64,000 nt of DNA from Glutamicibacter sp. JC586 (GTDB lineage Bacteria > Actinomycetota > Actinomycetes > Actinomycetales > Micrococcaceae). Every line of letters begins with the position of its first letter. Positions within the stretch are counted from its first letter, which is position 1. The notes under the pieces are model-generated. The model was not told the origin of the DNA, made no database searches, and saw only the letters and a list, made by a program, of their open reading frames with translations. The position numbers and the translations under genes were made by a program. Below are positions 27,263-35,027 of this stretch, one piece after another. Location: contig NZ_VHIN01000002.1 of assembly GCF_009805585.1 (NCBI RefSeq), positions 310,001-374,000 of the forward strand, in the 5' to 3' direction.

Positions 27263-30200
27263 CTACCGTGCCAAACTTCGAACGCCCAAATCGATGCTGT
27301 GATCGCATTCTTGCGCCAATTTTTCATCGTGAGTAATGAGCACCACGGTACGAGTGGCTAAGGCTTGGCGAAGGGTGTCAATCAGTTCTTCGCTTTCATC
27401 AACCCCAAGGTGTGCGGTGGGCTCATCCAACAAGATCACTTGATGACCGCCAAGAATTGCTCGCGCTACGGCAAGCTTGCAGCGTTGGCCTCCTGAAAGA
27501 TTGTGTCCGCCCGAACCGATCTTAGTTTCAAGCCCATTACTCTGATTCTGGTACCAGGACGACAGGCCAATCTGTTGGAGGACCGCGATGAGTTGATCAT
27601 CCGTTCGTTCTTCGTTCTCCGGGACACCGAGCATCAGGTTCCGGCGAATAGATGAGTCAAAAAGATGCGCCTCTTGAGGACACCACGCCACCGATGAGAG
27701 ATCTGCTTGTTCAATGCTTTGTCTGTGGCCGGTTGCATCCACGCCATACAGCTGTCCCGACCGCACCGGCAGCGCTCCCAGTAACGCCGTCAGTAGGGTC
27801 GACTTGCCCGCGCCCGATGGACCAACGATGGCGGTCCATTGTCCTGGAGGAATTTGCGCGGACAATTCTGACACCACGTTCTTCGCGGAACCATACCCCA
27901 AGCCCACGTCCTGAAGTTCGTAGCCGACCACGGGAGCTCGCAGCTCATCGGTGGCTTGCTTCTGTGCCATTGGATGAGAATTTCGGCTGGTCAATCCGTT
28001 GGCCTCAAGTTGTTTGGTCAGGTGCTTCAGCGACGCACCCTGTTGCACTGCCATCAGCGCATTGCCTGCGCTGTCGCCCAAGGCAAGACTGAGCAAAACA
28101 GCCAATGCCGTCATGGAAGCAGTACTGTGCGACATGGAAGTAATGACCACTGCCATCAGCACGCTGAAAAATACGGCGAGCGCAGATGCGGTGCCTTGGC
28201 CCAACGCGTGACGCCGGGCCACCATGGTGTTGGCTTGTTCCTGGGTGTCCAATGATTTGATCGCTTGTTTCAGCGACTGGTTGATCCGCAGCGCTGATTT
28301 GTGGCGCAGGATGCTCACAATTGACTGGTTCATGGCAAATCGATGGTTCATCTGCTTTACCAGTTGTTGGCCTTCTACGCGCCGAACCAGCCAACGAACT
28401 GGGAAGACAAGAACTAGCCCCGCCAGGGTTGCTACCCAACCAAATTCGGGCTGAATGATAAACAGGGCAACGGTGGAAAGAACCCACAACGTGATGGCGG
28501 ACAATGGAGGGAAAAGTACCCGCGCAAGCTGGTCACGCAGTTCGTCGACCTCGGCCAGCAGGAAACGTAAGACCACCGATGAGCGGCTGAATAGTCCCCA
28601 TCGCGAAGGGTCTGCAATCATCGCATTCCACATTTTTTCGCGCAGCTTGCCTGCGTAGCCTAGTACTGCGTCGTGGATGGCTAATTGTTCTAGATAGCGG
28701 AAGGCCGCCCTTCCAATGCCAAGTGCGCGGACCATAACAAAGGCTACGCTCAAGTGCAGGATCGGTGGTTGATAGCTTGCTTCAACGATCAACCAACCAC
28801 TGAGTGCGGCCAGCGCTGCGGCGCACAGGACGCTAATGCTCCCCCACAACACGGCTTTGCGTGCACTTAGATAGTTCTTCAACAGCTCGGTACGAGGTGC
28901 GAACGGTGTAGTGGTCCCTTGGGTTGCGGCATAGCCTTCGTTGTCTCTATGCAGATCCTCTGCTACTTCCGATACCGTTCCCGCAGTGGTTACAGGCGCG
29001 CTGATGACAGGACTTTGCTCAATAAGTGGATCGTGACTGGCAATGAGTACTGCGCAGCGTTCAGGGAGCCGTTTGAGCAATCCGCGAATCTGTTCGGCAT
29101 TGTGCTGATCCAAGTGCGCGGTGGGCTCATCAGCAAGCAGTAGCGTGCAGTCCGGTTCGCTGTGGACGCGCAGCAAAGCTCGCATCACTTCAAGTCTGCG
29201 CAGTTCTCCGGGTGAGTATTCAGCGATGTTTCGCGCAAGCAGGTCATAGAGTGACAGGTGGGTCGCTAGGTCCGAGATCATCTCTCCGGTCGCCAGCGGC
29301 GCATCCTGTGCGATCTGTTCACTGCCCGTACTCGCGTCAAAGCGTGGATGCTGAGTGATAGCTGCGATTGACCCGGAATAACTGATGGCGCCCTGTACCA
29401 ATGCAGGATCAAATGTATTGTCACTGCTGTATGCCTCGGCGACCAAGGTAAGCAGAGTCGTTTTGCCTGTGCCACTGGGGGTGGCGATGATGTGGCGTTC
29501 TCCGGCTGCCAGAGCCAGATCAAAATCTTTGTAGACTTCAGCGCCATCCTGGTAGCGCAGGGTGAGCTTTTCAATTTCTAGGATGTTGCCTGCGCTGGCG
29601 GATGCTTCCTTCTTGAGTCCCGACTTTGACGGCTTCGTGGTCATCTGTGCATAACGCTGGAATGCGGCCAGTCCGTCGTCTGCGGCATGATAAGCGGAAC
29701 CAACTTCGCGCAGTGCAGAGAAAACTTCGGGGGCCAGGATCAAGATGGTCAGTCCAGCCGATAGTTCCATGGATCCGTTGACTAGCCGGACTCCGATAAA
29801 TACCGCGAGCACCGCAACAGAGAGTGTCGAAATCAGTTCCAGCCAAAAACTCGACATAAACACAGTCTTGAGGTTGGCCATCGTCGCAGCTCGATATTTT
29901 TCACCAACTTTGGCAATGGCGTTTCCATGTTCGCGTGCTCTGCCGAGACCCAATAGAGCCGGCAACCCCTGAGCTAGCTCATATAGTTGACTCGCCAGCC
30001 GGTCCAAAGACGCTTGAGATTGGCTTAGGGTGTCTTGAGTATGCATTCCGATCAACGCCATGAACACTGGAACGAGCGGGACTGTCAGCAACAGAATGAT
30101 GGCGCTGACCCAATCCACCTTCAAAATATAGAGGCCAACGAGAAGAGGTACAGCGACAGCACCAATAAGCGCAGGGATGAATTTGGTGAAGTAATCATCA

Positions 30201-30571
30201 AGCTTCTCAATTCCATGGCTCGCCAACGTTGCCACCACAGGAACTGCGTCTTGGCTTTGAGCAACGATGGAGGGATGAGCTGCTTGGGACTGTACGAGAT
30301 TCTTACGTAGCCGTTCCTTGACTCCCAAGCCCATCCGCCGCGATGCCACATTCAGTCCCCATGCAGCGACGGCTCGTACCACCGCGCCACAACCAGCCAC
30401 ATACAGCAGCACGGTTTCTGGGTTCTCCCCTTGTGCCATCGCAGCAATCCAAACTCCGAGGGCATAAGCGACAAGCACCAGCCCCACTGCCTTGATGACG
30501 GAGAAAGTTGTCAGCAAGGTGAACTGGCGCGGGGAAATCAGTTCTCGTGGTAGAAAACGTGGGGCTGGCAT
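27263..30571 (-). CDS. cydDC: Fused CydD-CydC ABC exporter needed for cytochrome bd assembly
   Basis: 1102 residues: two complete half-transporters in tandem, each a six-helix membrane domain plus nucleotide-binding domain. The first (CydD-like, residues 1-540) has a Walker A with Thr for the first Gly (TPSGTGKT, 364-371) and a degenerate signature (SPGEL, 453-457), but an intact Walker B (LLLADEPTAHLD) and H-loop. The second has canonical GPSGAGKST, LSGGQ and LLDEPT. E. coli CydDC exports thiols or supports haem delivery and is essential for cytochrome bd. It is the last gene of cydA-cydB-cydDC, 26 bases after cydB. Confidence 0.92.
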   Translation of the reverse strand: MPAPRFLPRELISPRQFTLLTTFSVIKAVGLVLVAYALGVWIAAMAQGENPETVLLYVAGCGAVVRAVAAWGLNVASRRMGLGVKERLRKNLVQSQAAHPSIVAQSQDAVPVVATLASHGIEKLDDYFTKFIPALIGAVAVPLLVGLYILKVDWVSAIILLLTVPLVPVFMALIGMHTQDTLSQSQASLDRLASQLYELAQGLPALLGLGRAREHGNAIAKVGEKYRAATMANLKTVFMSSFWLELISTLSVAVLAVFIGVRLVNGSMELSAGLTILILAPEVFSALREVGSAYHAADDGLAAFQRYAQMTTKPSKSGLKKEASASAGNILEIEKLTLRYQDGAEVYKDFDLALAAGERHIIATPSGTGKTTLLTLVAEAYSSDNTFDPALVQGAISYSGSIAAITQHPRFDASTGSEQIAQDAPLATGEMISDLATHLSLYDLLARNIAEYSPGELRRLEVMRALLRVHSEPDCTLLLADEPTAHLDQHNAEQIRGLLKRLPERCAVLIASHDPLIEQSPVISAPVTTAGTVSEVAEDLHRDNEGYAATQGTTTPFAPRTELLKNYLSARKAVLWGSISVLCAAALAALSGWLIVEASYQPPILHLSVAFVMVRALGIGRAAFRYLEQLAIHDAVLGYAGKLREKMWNAMIADPSRWGLFSRSSVVLRFLLAEVDELRDQLARVLFPPLSAITLWVLSTVALFIIQPEFGWVATLAGLVLVFPVRWLVRRVEGQQLVKQMNHRFAMNQSIVSILRHKSALRINQSLKQAIKSLDTQEQANTMVARRHALGQGTASALAVFFSVLMAVVITSMSHSTASMTALAVLLSLALGDSAGNALMAVQQGASLKHLTKQLEANGLTSRNSHPMAQKQATDELRAPVVGYELQDVGLGYGSAKNVVSELSAQIPPGQWTAIVGPSGAGKSTLLTALLGALPVRSGQLYGVDATGHRQSIEQADLSSVAWCPQEAHLFDSSIRRNLMLGVPENEERTDDQLIAVLQQIGLSSWYQNQSNGLETKIGSGGHNLSGGQRCKLAVARAILGGHQVILLDEPTAHLGVDESEELIDTLRQALATRTVVLITHDEKLAQECDHSIDLGVRSLAR

Positions 30572-30597
30572 AGCTCGACTTTCAGTTTTACGTAGAG

Positions 30598-31623
30598 TTA
30601 GTTGACGATCGAAGTCACGCGATGAGTCTCTGGGATGTGTTCTTCACGCAGGCGTTTGCGGAATACCCAGTAGCTCCACGCTTGATAGGCCACTACCAGT
30701 GGTACGCCGAAGGCAGCGATCACGCTCATGAGCTTCAATGTGTAGGCGGTGCTGGAGGCATTGGCAGTCGTTAGGTCGAATGCGGGATCCAGCGTGGATG
30801 GAAGCACGACAGGATAAGCTGCCAAGAAAATAGCGGCCATTGCTCCTAGCAACATGATTCCCAGTGCCGCGAAGGAGACCCCCTCTTTGTGGTTTCGGCC
30901 TGTGATCACAGCGATCACGAGAGCGATCAAAGAGACCGCAAAGCTAACCCAGGCCAGCGCCGAGCCGCTGGTTACTAGCACCCATACGACCCACGCCACT
31001 AGTGGGAGTACCGCTACTGGCAACCAGCGCGAAACCAACTTGCCTGCTTCGAACCGGACCAAACCGTCAGTTTTCAAACGCAAGAAAGCCAGCGAGTGAA
31101 TCCAGCAGAAGGCTACGACTGCTACGCCGCCAAGAACGGCATGCCAGGTAAGCCATGCGAACGGTCCCCCAATGCGGTCACCGTTTTCGTTCAGTGGCAG
31201 GCCGATTGTGGTGGAGGCGAGCATCGCGCCAACGCCAAAGGCAGCGAGCAACGAGCCAACTCCCAAGGCTAGATCCCAAAGATTTCGCGTAACTACGGTG
31301 ATCGCTTTTCCGCGATATTCGATGGCTACGGCTCGGAAGATCAGCGCGACCAGAACCATGGTGAGCGGAATATACAAGGCCGAGAACAGCGATGCGTACC
31401 AGTGTGGGAACGCCGCAAACATCGCTCCGCCGGCCGTGATCAGCCAAACTTCATTCCCGTCCCAGACGGGCCCAATAGTGTTCAGTAAGAGTCGTTTTCT
31501 TTTCTCCGTTGGTCTACCCAATCCGATGAGCATGCCTACCCCGAGGTCAAATCCTTCAAGAAAGAGGTAGCCGCACCAGAGCAGGGCAATGACGATGAAC
31601 CACAGTGTTGGTAGCCATTCCAT
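30598..31623 (-). CDS. cydB: Cytochrome bd ubiquinol/menaquinol oxidase subunit II
   Basis: 341 residues with about eight or nine membrane helices. The subunit II signature is clear: FLEGFDLGVGML near the N terminus and GPVWDGNEVWLITAGGAMFAAFP (the Trp-Asp-Gly-Asn-Glu proton-channel region). It pairs with CydA to form the high-affinity, non-proton-pumping terminal oxidase of the cytoplasmic membrane. It is 23 bases downstream of cydA with a GGAGAAAATC-type ribosome-binding site. The length is slightly shorter than E. coli CydB (379), as in other actinobacteria. Confidence 0.95.
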   Translation of the reverse strand: MEWLPTLWFIVIALLWCGYLFLEGFDLGVGMLIGLGRPTEKRKRLLLNTIGPVWDGNEVWLITAGGAMFAAFPHWYASLFSALYIPLTMVLVALIFRAVAIEYRGKAITVVTRNLWDLALGVGSLLAAFGVGAMLASTTIGLPLNENGDRIGGPFAWLTWHAVLGGVAVVAFCWIHSLAFLRLKTDGLVRFEAGKLVSRWLPVAVLPLVAWVVWVLVTSGSALAWVSFAVSLIALVIAVITGRNHKEGVSFAALGIMLLGAMAAIFLAAYPVVLPSTLDPAFDLTTANASSTAYTLKLMSVIAAFGVPLVVAYQAWSYWVFRKRLREEHIPETHRVTSIVN

Positions 31624-31646
31624 GATTTTCTCCTTTGGTCCTGGGG

Positions 31647-33242
31647 CTAGTACGCGAACGCCAAAACGTCGTCGTCATCATCGTTGTTGCCGGAATCAGA
31701 ATGATCACCGTGATTAGCGGTGTCCAGCTCAGGCATCGCCGAAGCGACACCACCGCGGATGTACCGAGTGAGCAACACCAATTCAACGACAAGCAAGACA
31801 GCATAAATCGAGGTAAGGGTGATCAACGAGAAGAGAAGTTCACCCGCGGTCACGGTCGGTGAGACTGACGCGGCGGTATACATGAATACTTGGTCTACTC
31901 CGCCCATTTGTGGATTCGGTGCCACGGTAAAAGGCTGCCGGCCCATTTCCGTGAATATCCAGCCGGTGGCGTTGGCACCGAATGGTGCAGCAATACCTAG
32001 GACCGCCAGTCGTGAAATCCATTTGTTCTCAGGGACCGTACCCTTGCGCGTAATCCATAAGGCCAGTGCGGCTGCTGCCGCGGAGAGGCCACCGAAGGTG
32101 ATCATGAGACGGAAACCCCAGTAGGTCACCTCCATCACTGGCAGGTAGTCAATTTTCTGCCCCGCGTACGCTCCGAAGGACTCATCGTCCGGGTAGTACT
32201 CGCCATATTTCTGCTGGTATTCCGGAATAAGGGTGTTGACCCCTTTTACTTCCGTCGTGAAGTTTCCGTTTGCGAGGAATGAAAGCAGACCAGGTACTTC
32301 AAAAACAGCTACTACATCGTCGCAGTCGGTGGCACCGTGTGCGCTGATGTCCCCGAGTGACAAGACGGAGAATCCAGTGCCGTCGTGGCAAGCGGCTTCG
32401 GCGGAAGCCATCTTCATGGGTTGCTGTTCAAACATAAGTTTGGCTTGCTCGTGTCCGGTCAGGGCTACGCCTAGGAAAGCTACGACCGCGACACTGGCAC
32501 CGATCCTCAAGGACTTGATCCACACTTGGTAGTCGGTTTTGTCGCGGTTTTTGCCGCGACTCGTGTCTTCTCCGACGATCACATAACCGTTGGCATCAAC
32601 GGTATCGATTCCCGCTTTCCGGCGGCGATAAAGGTGGAACCATGAGATTCCCAGCAGGAAACCACCGGCGACGGCAAATGCTCCAAAGAGTGTGTGAGGG
32701 AAGGTAATTAGAGCGGTGTTATTGGTGAAGACAGCCCATGCATCGGTCATAACGGCTCGACCGTCAACGATCTTGGTCCCCACCGGGTGCTGCATCCATG
32801 AATTGGCAACAAGAATAAAGTAGGCCGAGAGTATGGTCGCCAAGGAAGCGCACCAGATGGTGGCCAAATGGACCAGTTTGGGCAGTTTCTTCCAGCCGAA
32901 GATCCATAATCCGAGGAACGTTGATTCAACGAAGAACGCGAGTAGCGCTTCCATGGCCAGTGGTGCTCCGAAGACATCGCCGACATAACGGCTATATTCG
33001 CTCCAAGCCATTCCAAACTGGAATTCTTGAACGATGCCTGTGGCCACGCCCATGATGAAGTTAATCAGGAAGAGCTTTCCCCAGAACTTCGTCATACGCA
33101 ACCAGTGTTCGTTACCGGTGCGGTGCCAGATGGTTTGTAGTACTGCGACGGTCAGCCCAAGGCCGATGGTCAGCGGCACCATGAGAAAGTGGTAGACCGT
33201 GGTTATGCCGAATTGCCAGCGGGCAATTTCCAATGCATCCAT
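31647..33242 (-). CDS. cydA: Cytochrome bd oxidase subunit I
   Basis: 531 residues, nine membrane helices. Haem ligands are H18 (TTVYHFLMVPLT), H183 (FPHTLFGAF) and M370 (PVMEVTYWGF); the proton-path acids are E98 and E106 (AMEALLAFFVES). The quinol-binding Q-loop begins QPMKMASAEA (274-283) and contains C285 and C307, comparable to the disulfide described in mycobacterial cytochrome bd. It is the first gene of the cyd operon; GAGGA precedes the ATG. The upstream 350-bp region, shared with a BlaI-like gene, carries repeated 17-bp operators. Confidence 0.95.
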   Translation of the reverse strand: MDALEIARWQFGITTVYHFLMVPLTIGLGLTVAVLQTIWHRTGNEHWLRMTKFWGKLFLINFIMGVATGIVQEFQFGMAWSEYSRYVGDVFGAPLAMEALLAFFVESTFLGLWIFGWKKLPKLVHLATIWCASLATILSAYFILVANSWMQHPVGTKIVDGRAVMTDAWAVFTNNTALITFPHTLFGAFAVAGGFLLGISWFHLYRRRKAGIDTVDANGYVIVGEDTSRGKNRDKTDYQVWIKSLRIGASVAVVAFLGVALTGHEQAKLMFEQQPMKMASAEAACHDGTGFSVLSLGDISAHGATDCDDVVAVFEVPGLLSFLANGNFTTEVKGVNTLIPEYQQKYGEYYPDDESFGAYAGQKIDYLPVMEVTYWGFRLMITFGGLSAAAAALALWITRKGTVPENKWISRLAVLGIAAPFGANATGWIFTEMGRQPFTVAPNPQMGGVDQVFMYTAASVSPTVTAGELLFSLITLTSIYAVLLVVELVLLTRYIRGGVASAMPELDTANHGDHSDSGNNDDDDDVLAFAY

Positions 33243-33253
33243 TGATTCCTCAA

Positions 33254-33270
33254 TTTATCGCTTTGTAGGA
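33254..33270. repeat. Weak fourth copy of the 17-bp box
   Basis: TTTATCG-CTT-TGTAGGA matches the box in 4 of 7 and 5 of 7 half-site positions. It may be chance. It lies about 12 bases upstream of the cydA start. Confidence 0.25.
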
Positions 33271-33283
33271 GCTTCCGAGACTT

Positions 33284-33300
33284 TTCTACGTATCGTAGAA
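33284..33300. promoter_or_regulatory. BlaI-type operator, perfect copy
   Basis: TTCTACG-TAT-CGTAGAA has two perfect 7-bp arms. On the minus strand it contains TACGAT, a candidate cydA -10, so repressor binding would occlude cydA transcription. The CTAC/GTAG core is similar in kind to BlaI/MecI boxes (TACA/TGTA dyads). Confidence 0.65.
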
Positions 33301-33327
33301 GTGCCTTTACGTATCACCATAGACGAT

Positions 33328-33344
33328 TTCGACAGCTTGTAGAA
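33328..33344. promoter_or_regulatory. BlaI-type operator, imperfect copy
   Basis: TTCGACA-GCT-TGTAGAA matches the perfect box in 5 of 7 (left) and 6 of 7 (right) positions, with centres 44 bp apart (about four helical turns). Confidence 0.5.
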
Positions 33345-33473
33345 GTCGAGCTTATCGAGATCCCTCACACAGTAACGACTCGCAGGCTTTCACTTGTCGC
33401 GATATTGTCACTCGCCCCAGGGCCACTGGTCTTGGAGCCGCAACTCATGATCCGCCTCCGCGACTCGCTACAC

Positions 33474-33490
33474 TTTTACGCCGTGTAGAA
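33474..33490. promoter_or_regulatory. BlaI-type operator at the blaI-like promoter
   Basis: TTTTACG-CCG-TGTAGAA matches the box in 6 of 7 positions on each arm. It overlaps the predicted -35 (TAGAAA, 33486-33491) of the downstream regulator gene, as expected for autorepression. Confidence 0.6.
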
Positions 33491-33514
33491 ATCTGGTCCA
33501 AATGTCGCTACAAT
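33486..33514 (+). promoter_or_regulatory. Predicted promoter of the BlaI-like/M56 operon
   Basis: -35 TAGAAA (33486-33491) and -10 TACAAT (33509-33514), separated by 17 bases. The -35 is overlapped by the third operator. Confidence 0.55.
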
Positions 33515-33592
33515 TAGTGTTTCAAGCTGTACGTTCGGGCAAAATCCGGAAGAGTGCAGCGAAAGAACTAAAAGCAAGTGAGGTAAGAGCTA

Positions 33593-33964
33593 GTGGCCAG
33601 CCTTGGCGATCTGGAACGTTCCGTCATGGATCTTCTGTGGGACTCCGCAGAACCACTCACCGCGAACGACCTTCGCGATGATCTCGCAGCACTTGGCACC
33701 GATGCGAAAGAACTCGCAGTAACTACGGTGCTCACAGTGCTTGCCCGCCTTGAAAAGAAAGGTCTCGTGGAACGCGAACGCTCCACGCGTCCTCATCGTT
33801 ACGCTGCCTGTTCATCCCGTGAGGATCACACCGTTGGCCTGCTCAATGAAGCCCTCGGTTCCGCACAGGATCGTGAAGCAGTGTTAGCCCGTTTCATTGG
33901 TGGCATAACCGCGGATGAGGCAGCTTCTCTGCGTGCTATCTTGGACTCAGTAAAGTCCGCATAA
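33593..33964 (+). CDS. BlaI/MecI/CopY-family repressor
   Basis: 123 residues. A winged helix-turn-helix occupies residues 1-75 (LGDLERSVMDLLWDSAEPLT; ELAVTTVLTVLARLEKKGLV as recognition helix; RPHRYAA wing), with a C-terminal dimerisation helix region (LLNEALGS...AVLARFIGGITADEAASL). BlaI-type dimers bind dyads and are inactivated by cleavage. The GTG start has GTGAGGTAA 7 bases upstream. It lies 23 bases before the M56 peptidase gene and divergent from cydABDC, so its likely targets are the 17-bp boxes between them. No beta-lactamase gene is in the window. Confidence 0.9.
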   Translation: MASLGDLERSVMDLLWDSAEPLTANDLRDDLAALGTDAKELAVTTVLTVLARLEKKGLVERERSTRPHRYAACSSREDHTVGLLNEALGSAQDREAVLARFIGGITADEAASLRAILDSVKSA

Positions 33965-33986
33965 TTTAGACAACTTCGGGGACTGA

Positions 33987-34952
33987 GTGCTTCTCACCTC
34001 ATATTTCCTAGCGGCGTTGGCCATCGCATTAGCGTGGCCGACGCCGTTGGCATTATCAAAAGCTAAATGGATTACCCGCGCCCCAGTCCAGGCCGTACTC
34101 CTATGGCAGGCCATCGCCTTGGGTGGTGGCCTGTCCATGATCGGATCCATGCTGGTTTGGGGGCTAACGCCTCTTGGCGACAACCTCATTTCTGCCCTGC
34201 ATGGTGGTTGGCGCCTGCTGATGGGTGACCCCGGGGTGCAGTATCCGGGAGTTGTTCACCTCTTTGCGCTCAGCACAGCGTTCCTCTTTGGGTTCCATCT
34301 GGTACTGACACTCATCCGAGCAGCTTGGCGCACTTCAAGGCAGAGGGCTAAGCATCGTCAGCTACTACTTCTGCTGAGCAACCCCTCAGAGACCAGGCCT
34401 AACACGCTGGTGATTGATCACGATATGCCAGTAGCTTACTGTGTACCAGGTATTTCAAATTCAGTCACCGTTCTGTCCCGCGGCCTGCTGACTCAACTGA
34501 CTCCAGAGGAACAGCAAGCGGTCATCACCCACGAGCGTTCTCACTTAGACCAGCGCCATGACTTGCTGATCTTGGCGTTCACAGCATGGAATGAAGCACT
34601 ACCCTGGTTACCAACATCCAAGTTGGCCCTCGAGGCAGTCCGCCAGCTAATCGAAATGCTCGCCGATGACAGAGCACTGGAACGAGTAAATCGCCAGACG
34701 CTCCTCAAAGCCATCGTCACTGTTGCCACCGCCGCTGCCGTTGAGGAAAGCACGAGCGCGAATAACTCGGCCAATGCTCAATTAGTTGGCATGCCTGGCG
34801 GCGAAGTTTCCTCCCGCCGGCTTCAGCGTCTACTTTCACCTGAAAACTCGCTAAATCGGCCATCAAGAATTCTGGTACTAACCAGCACAGTATTGCTCTT
34901 GGCCTGCCCCACGGGATTATTAATTGCTCCTACCCTACTGTCGTGGAACTAG
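33987..34952 (+). CDS. M56-family membrane metallopeptidase (BlaR1/MecR1-like, no sensor domain)
   Basis: 321 residues from a GTG. Membrane helices lie at about 3-22, 36-60, 88-110 and 293-315, with the zinc motif HERSH (182-186) and a downstream ligand region EMLADD (223-228) in a cytoplasmic loop, the BlaR1 peptidase layout. After the last helix only a few residues remain, so the extracellular penicillin-binding sensor of BlaR1 is missing. Family knowledge: the peptidase inactivates the cognate BlaI-type repressor. Inference: it responds to a membrane or respiratory signal and relieves repression of cyd and of its own operon. Confidence 0.85.
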   Translation: MLLTSYFLAALAIALAWPTPLALSKAKWITRAPVQAVLLWQAIALGGGLSMIGSMLVWGLTPLGDNLISALHGGWRLLMGDPGVQYPGVVHLFALSTAFLFGFHLVLTLIRAAWRTSRQRAKHRQLLLLLSNPSETRPNTLVIDHDMPVAYCVPGISNSVTVLSRGLLTQLTPEEQQAVITHERSHLDQRHDLLILAFTAWNEALPWLPTSKLALEAVRQLIEMLADDRALERVNRQTLLKAIVTVATAAAVEESTSANNSANAQLVGMPGGEVSSRRLQRLLSPENSLNRPSRILVLTSTVLLLACPTGLLIAPTLLSWN

Positions 34953-34974
34953 GATCCCGTTATTTCCAGACAGC

Positions 34975-35014
34975 AAAAAGTCCTCGGACTAAGCTTTTGC
35001 TCAGTCCAAGGACT
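34975..35014 (-). terminator. Terminator after parE
   Basis: On the minus strand a stem of 14 pairs with two mismatches and a TTTT-type loop ends in a TTTTT run (34975-34979). It lies between the convergent M56 and parE genes. Confidence 0.8.
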
Positions 35015-35027
35015 CTTGCGAAGTTTG

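Larger units (their letters stand above)
33243..33592. promoter_or_regulatory. Divergent cydA / blaI-like control region
   Basis: 350 bp without a gene. It holds the minus-strand promoter of cydABDC, the plus-strand promoter of the BlaI-like/M56 operon and at least three copies of a 17-bp inverted repeat (consensus TTCTACG-N3-CGTAGAA), listed separately. No small open frame with a ribosome-binding site was seen in it. Confidence 0.75.

Noticed and set aside
33593-34952. BlaI/M56 pair as a beta-lactam resistance locus
   Set aside because: There is no beta-lactamase or PBP2a gene nearby and the peptidase lacks the penicillin-binding sensor. The neighbour is cytochrome bd.
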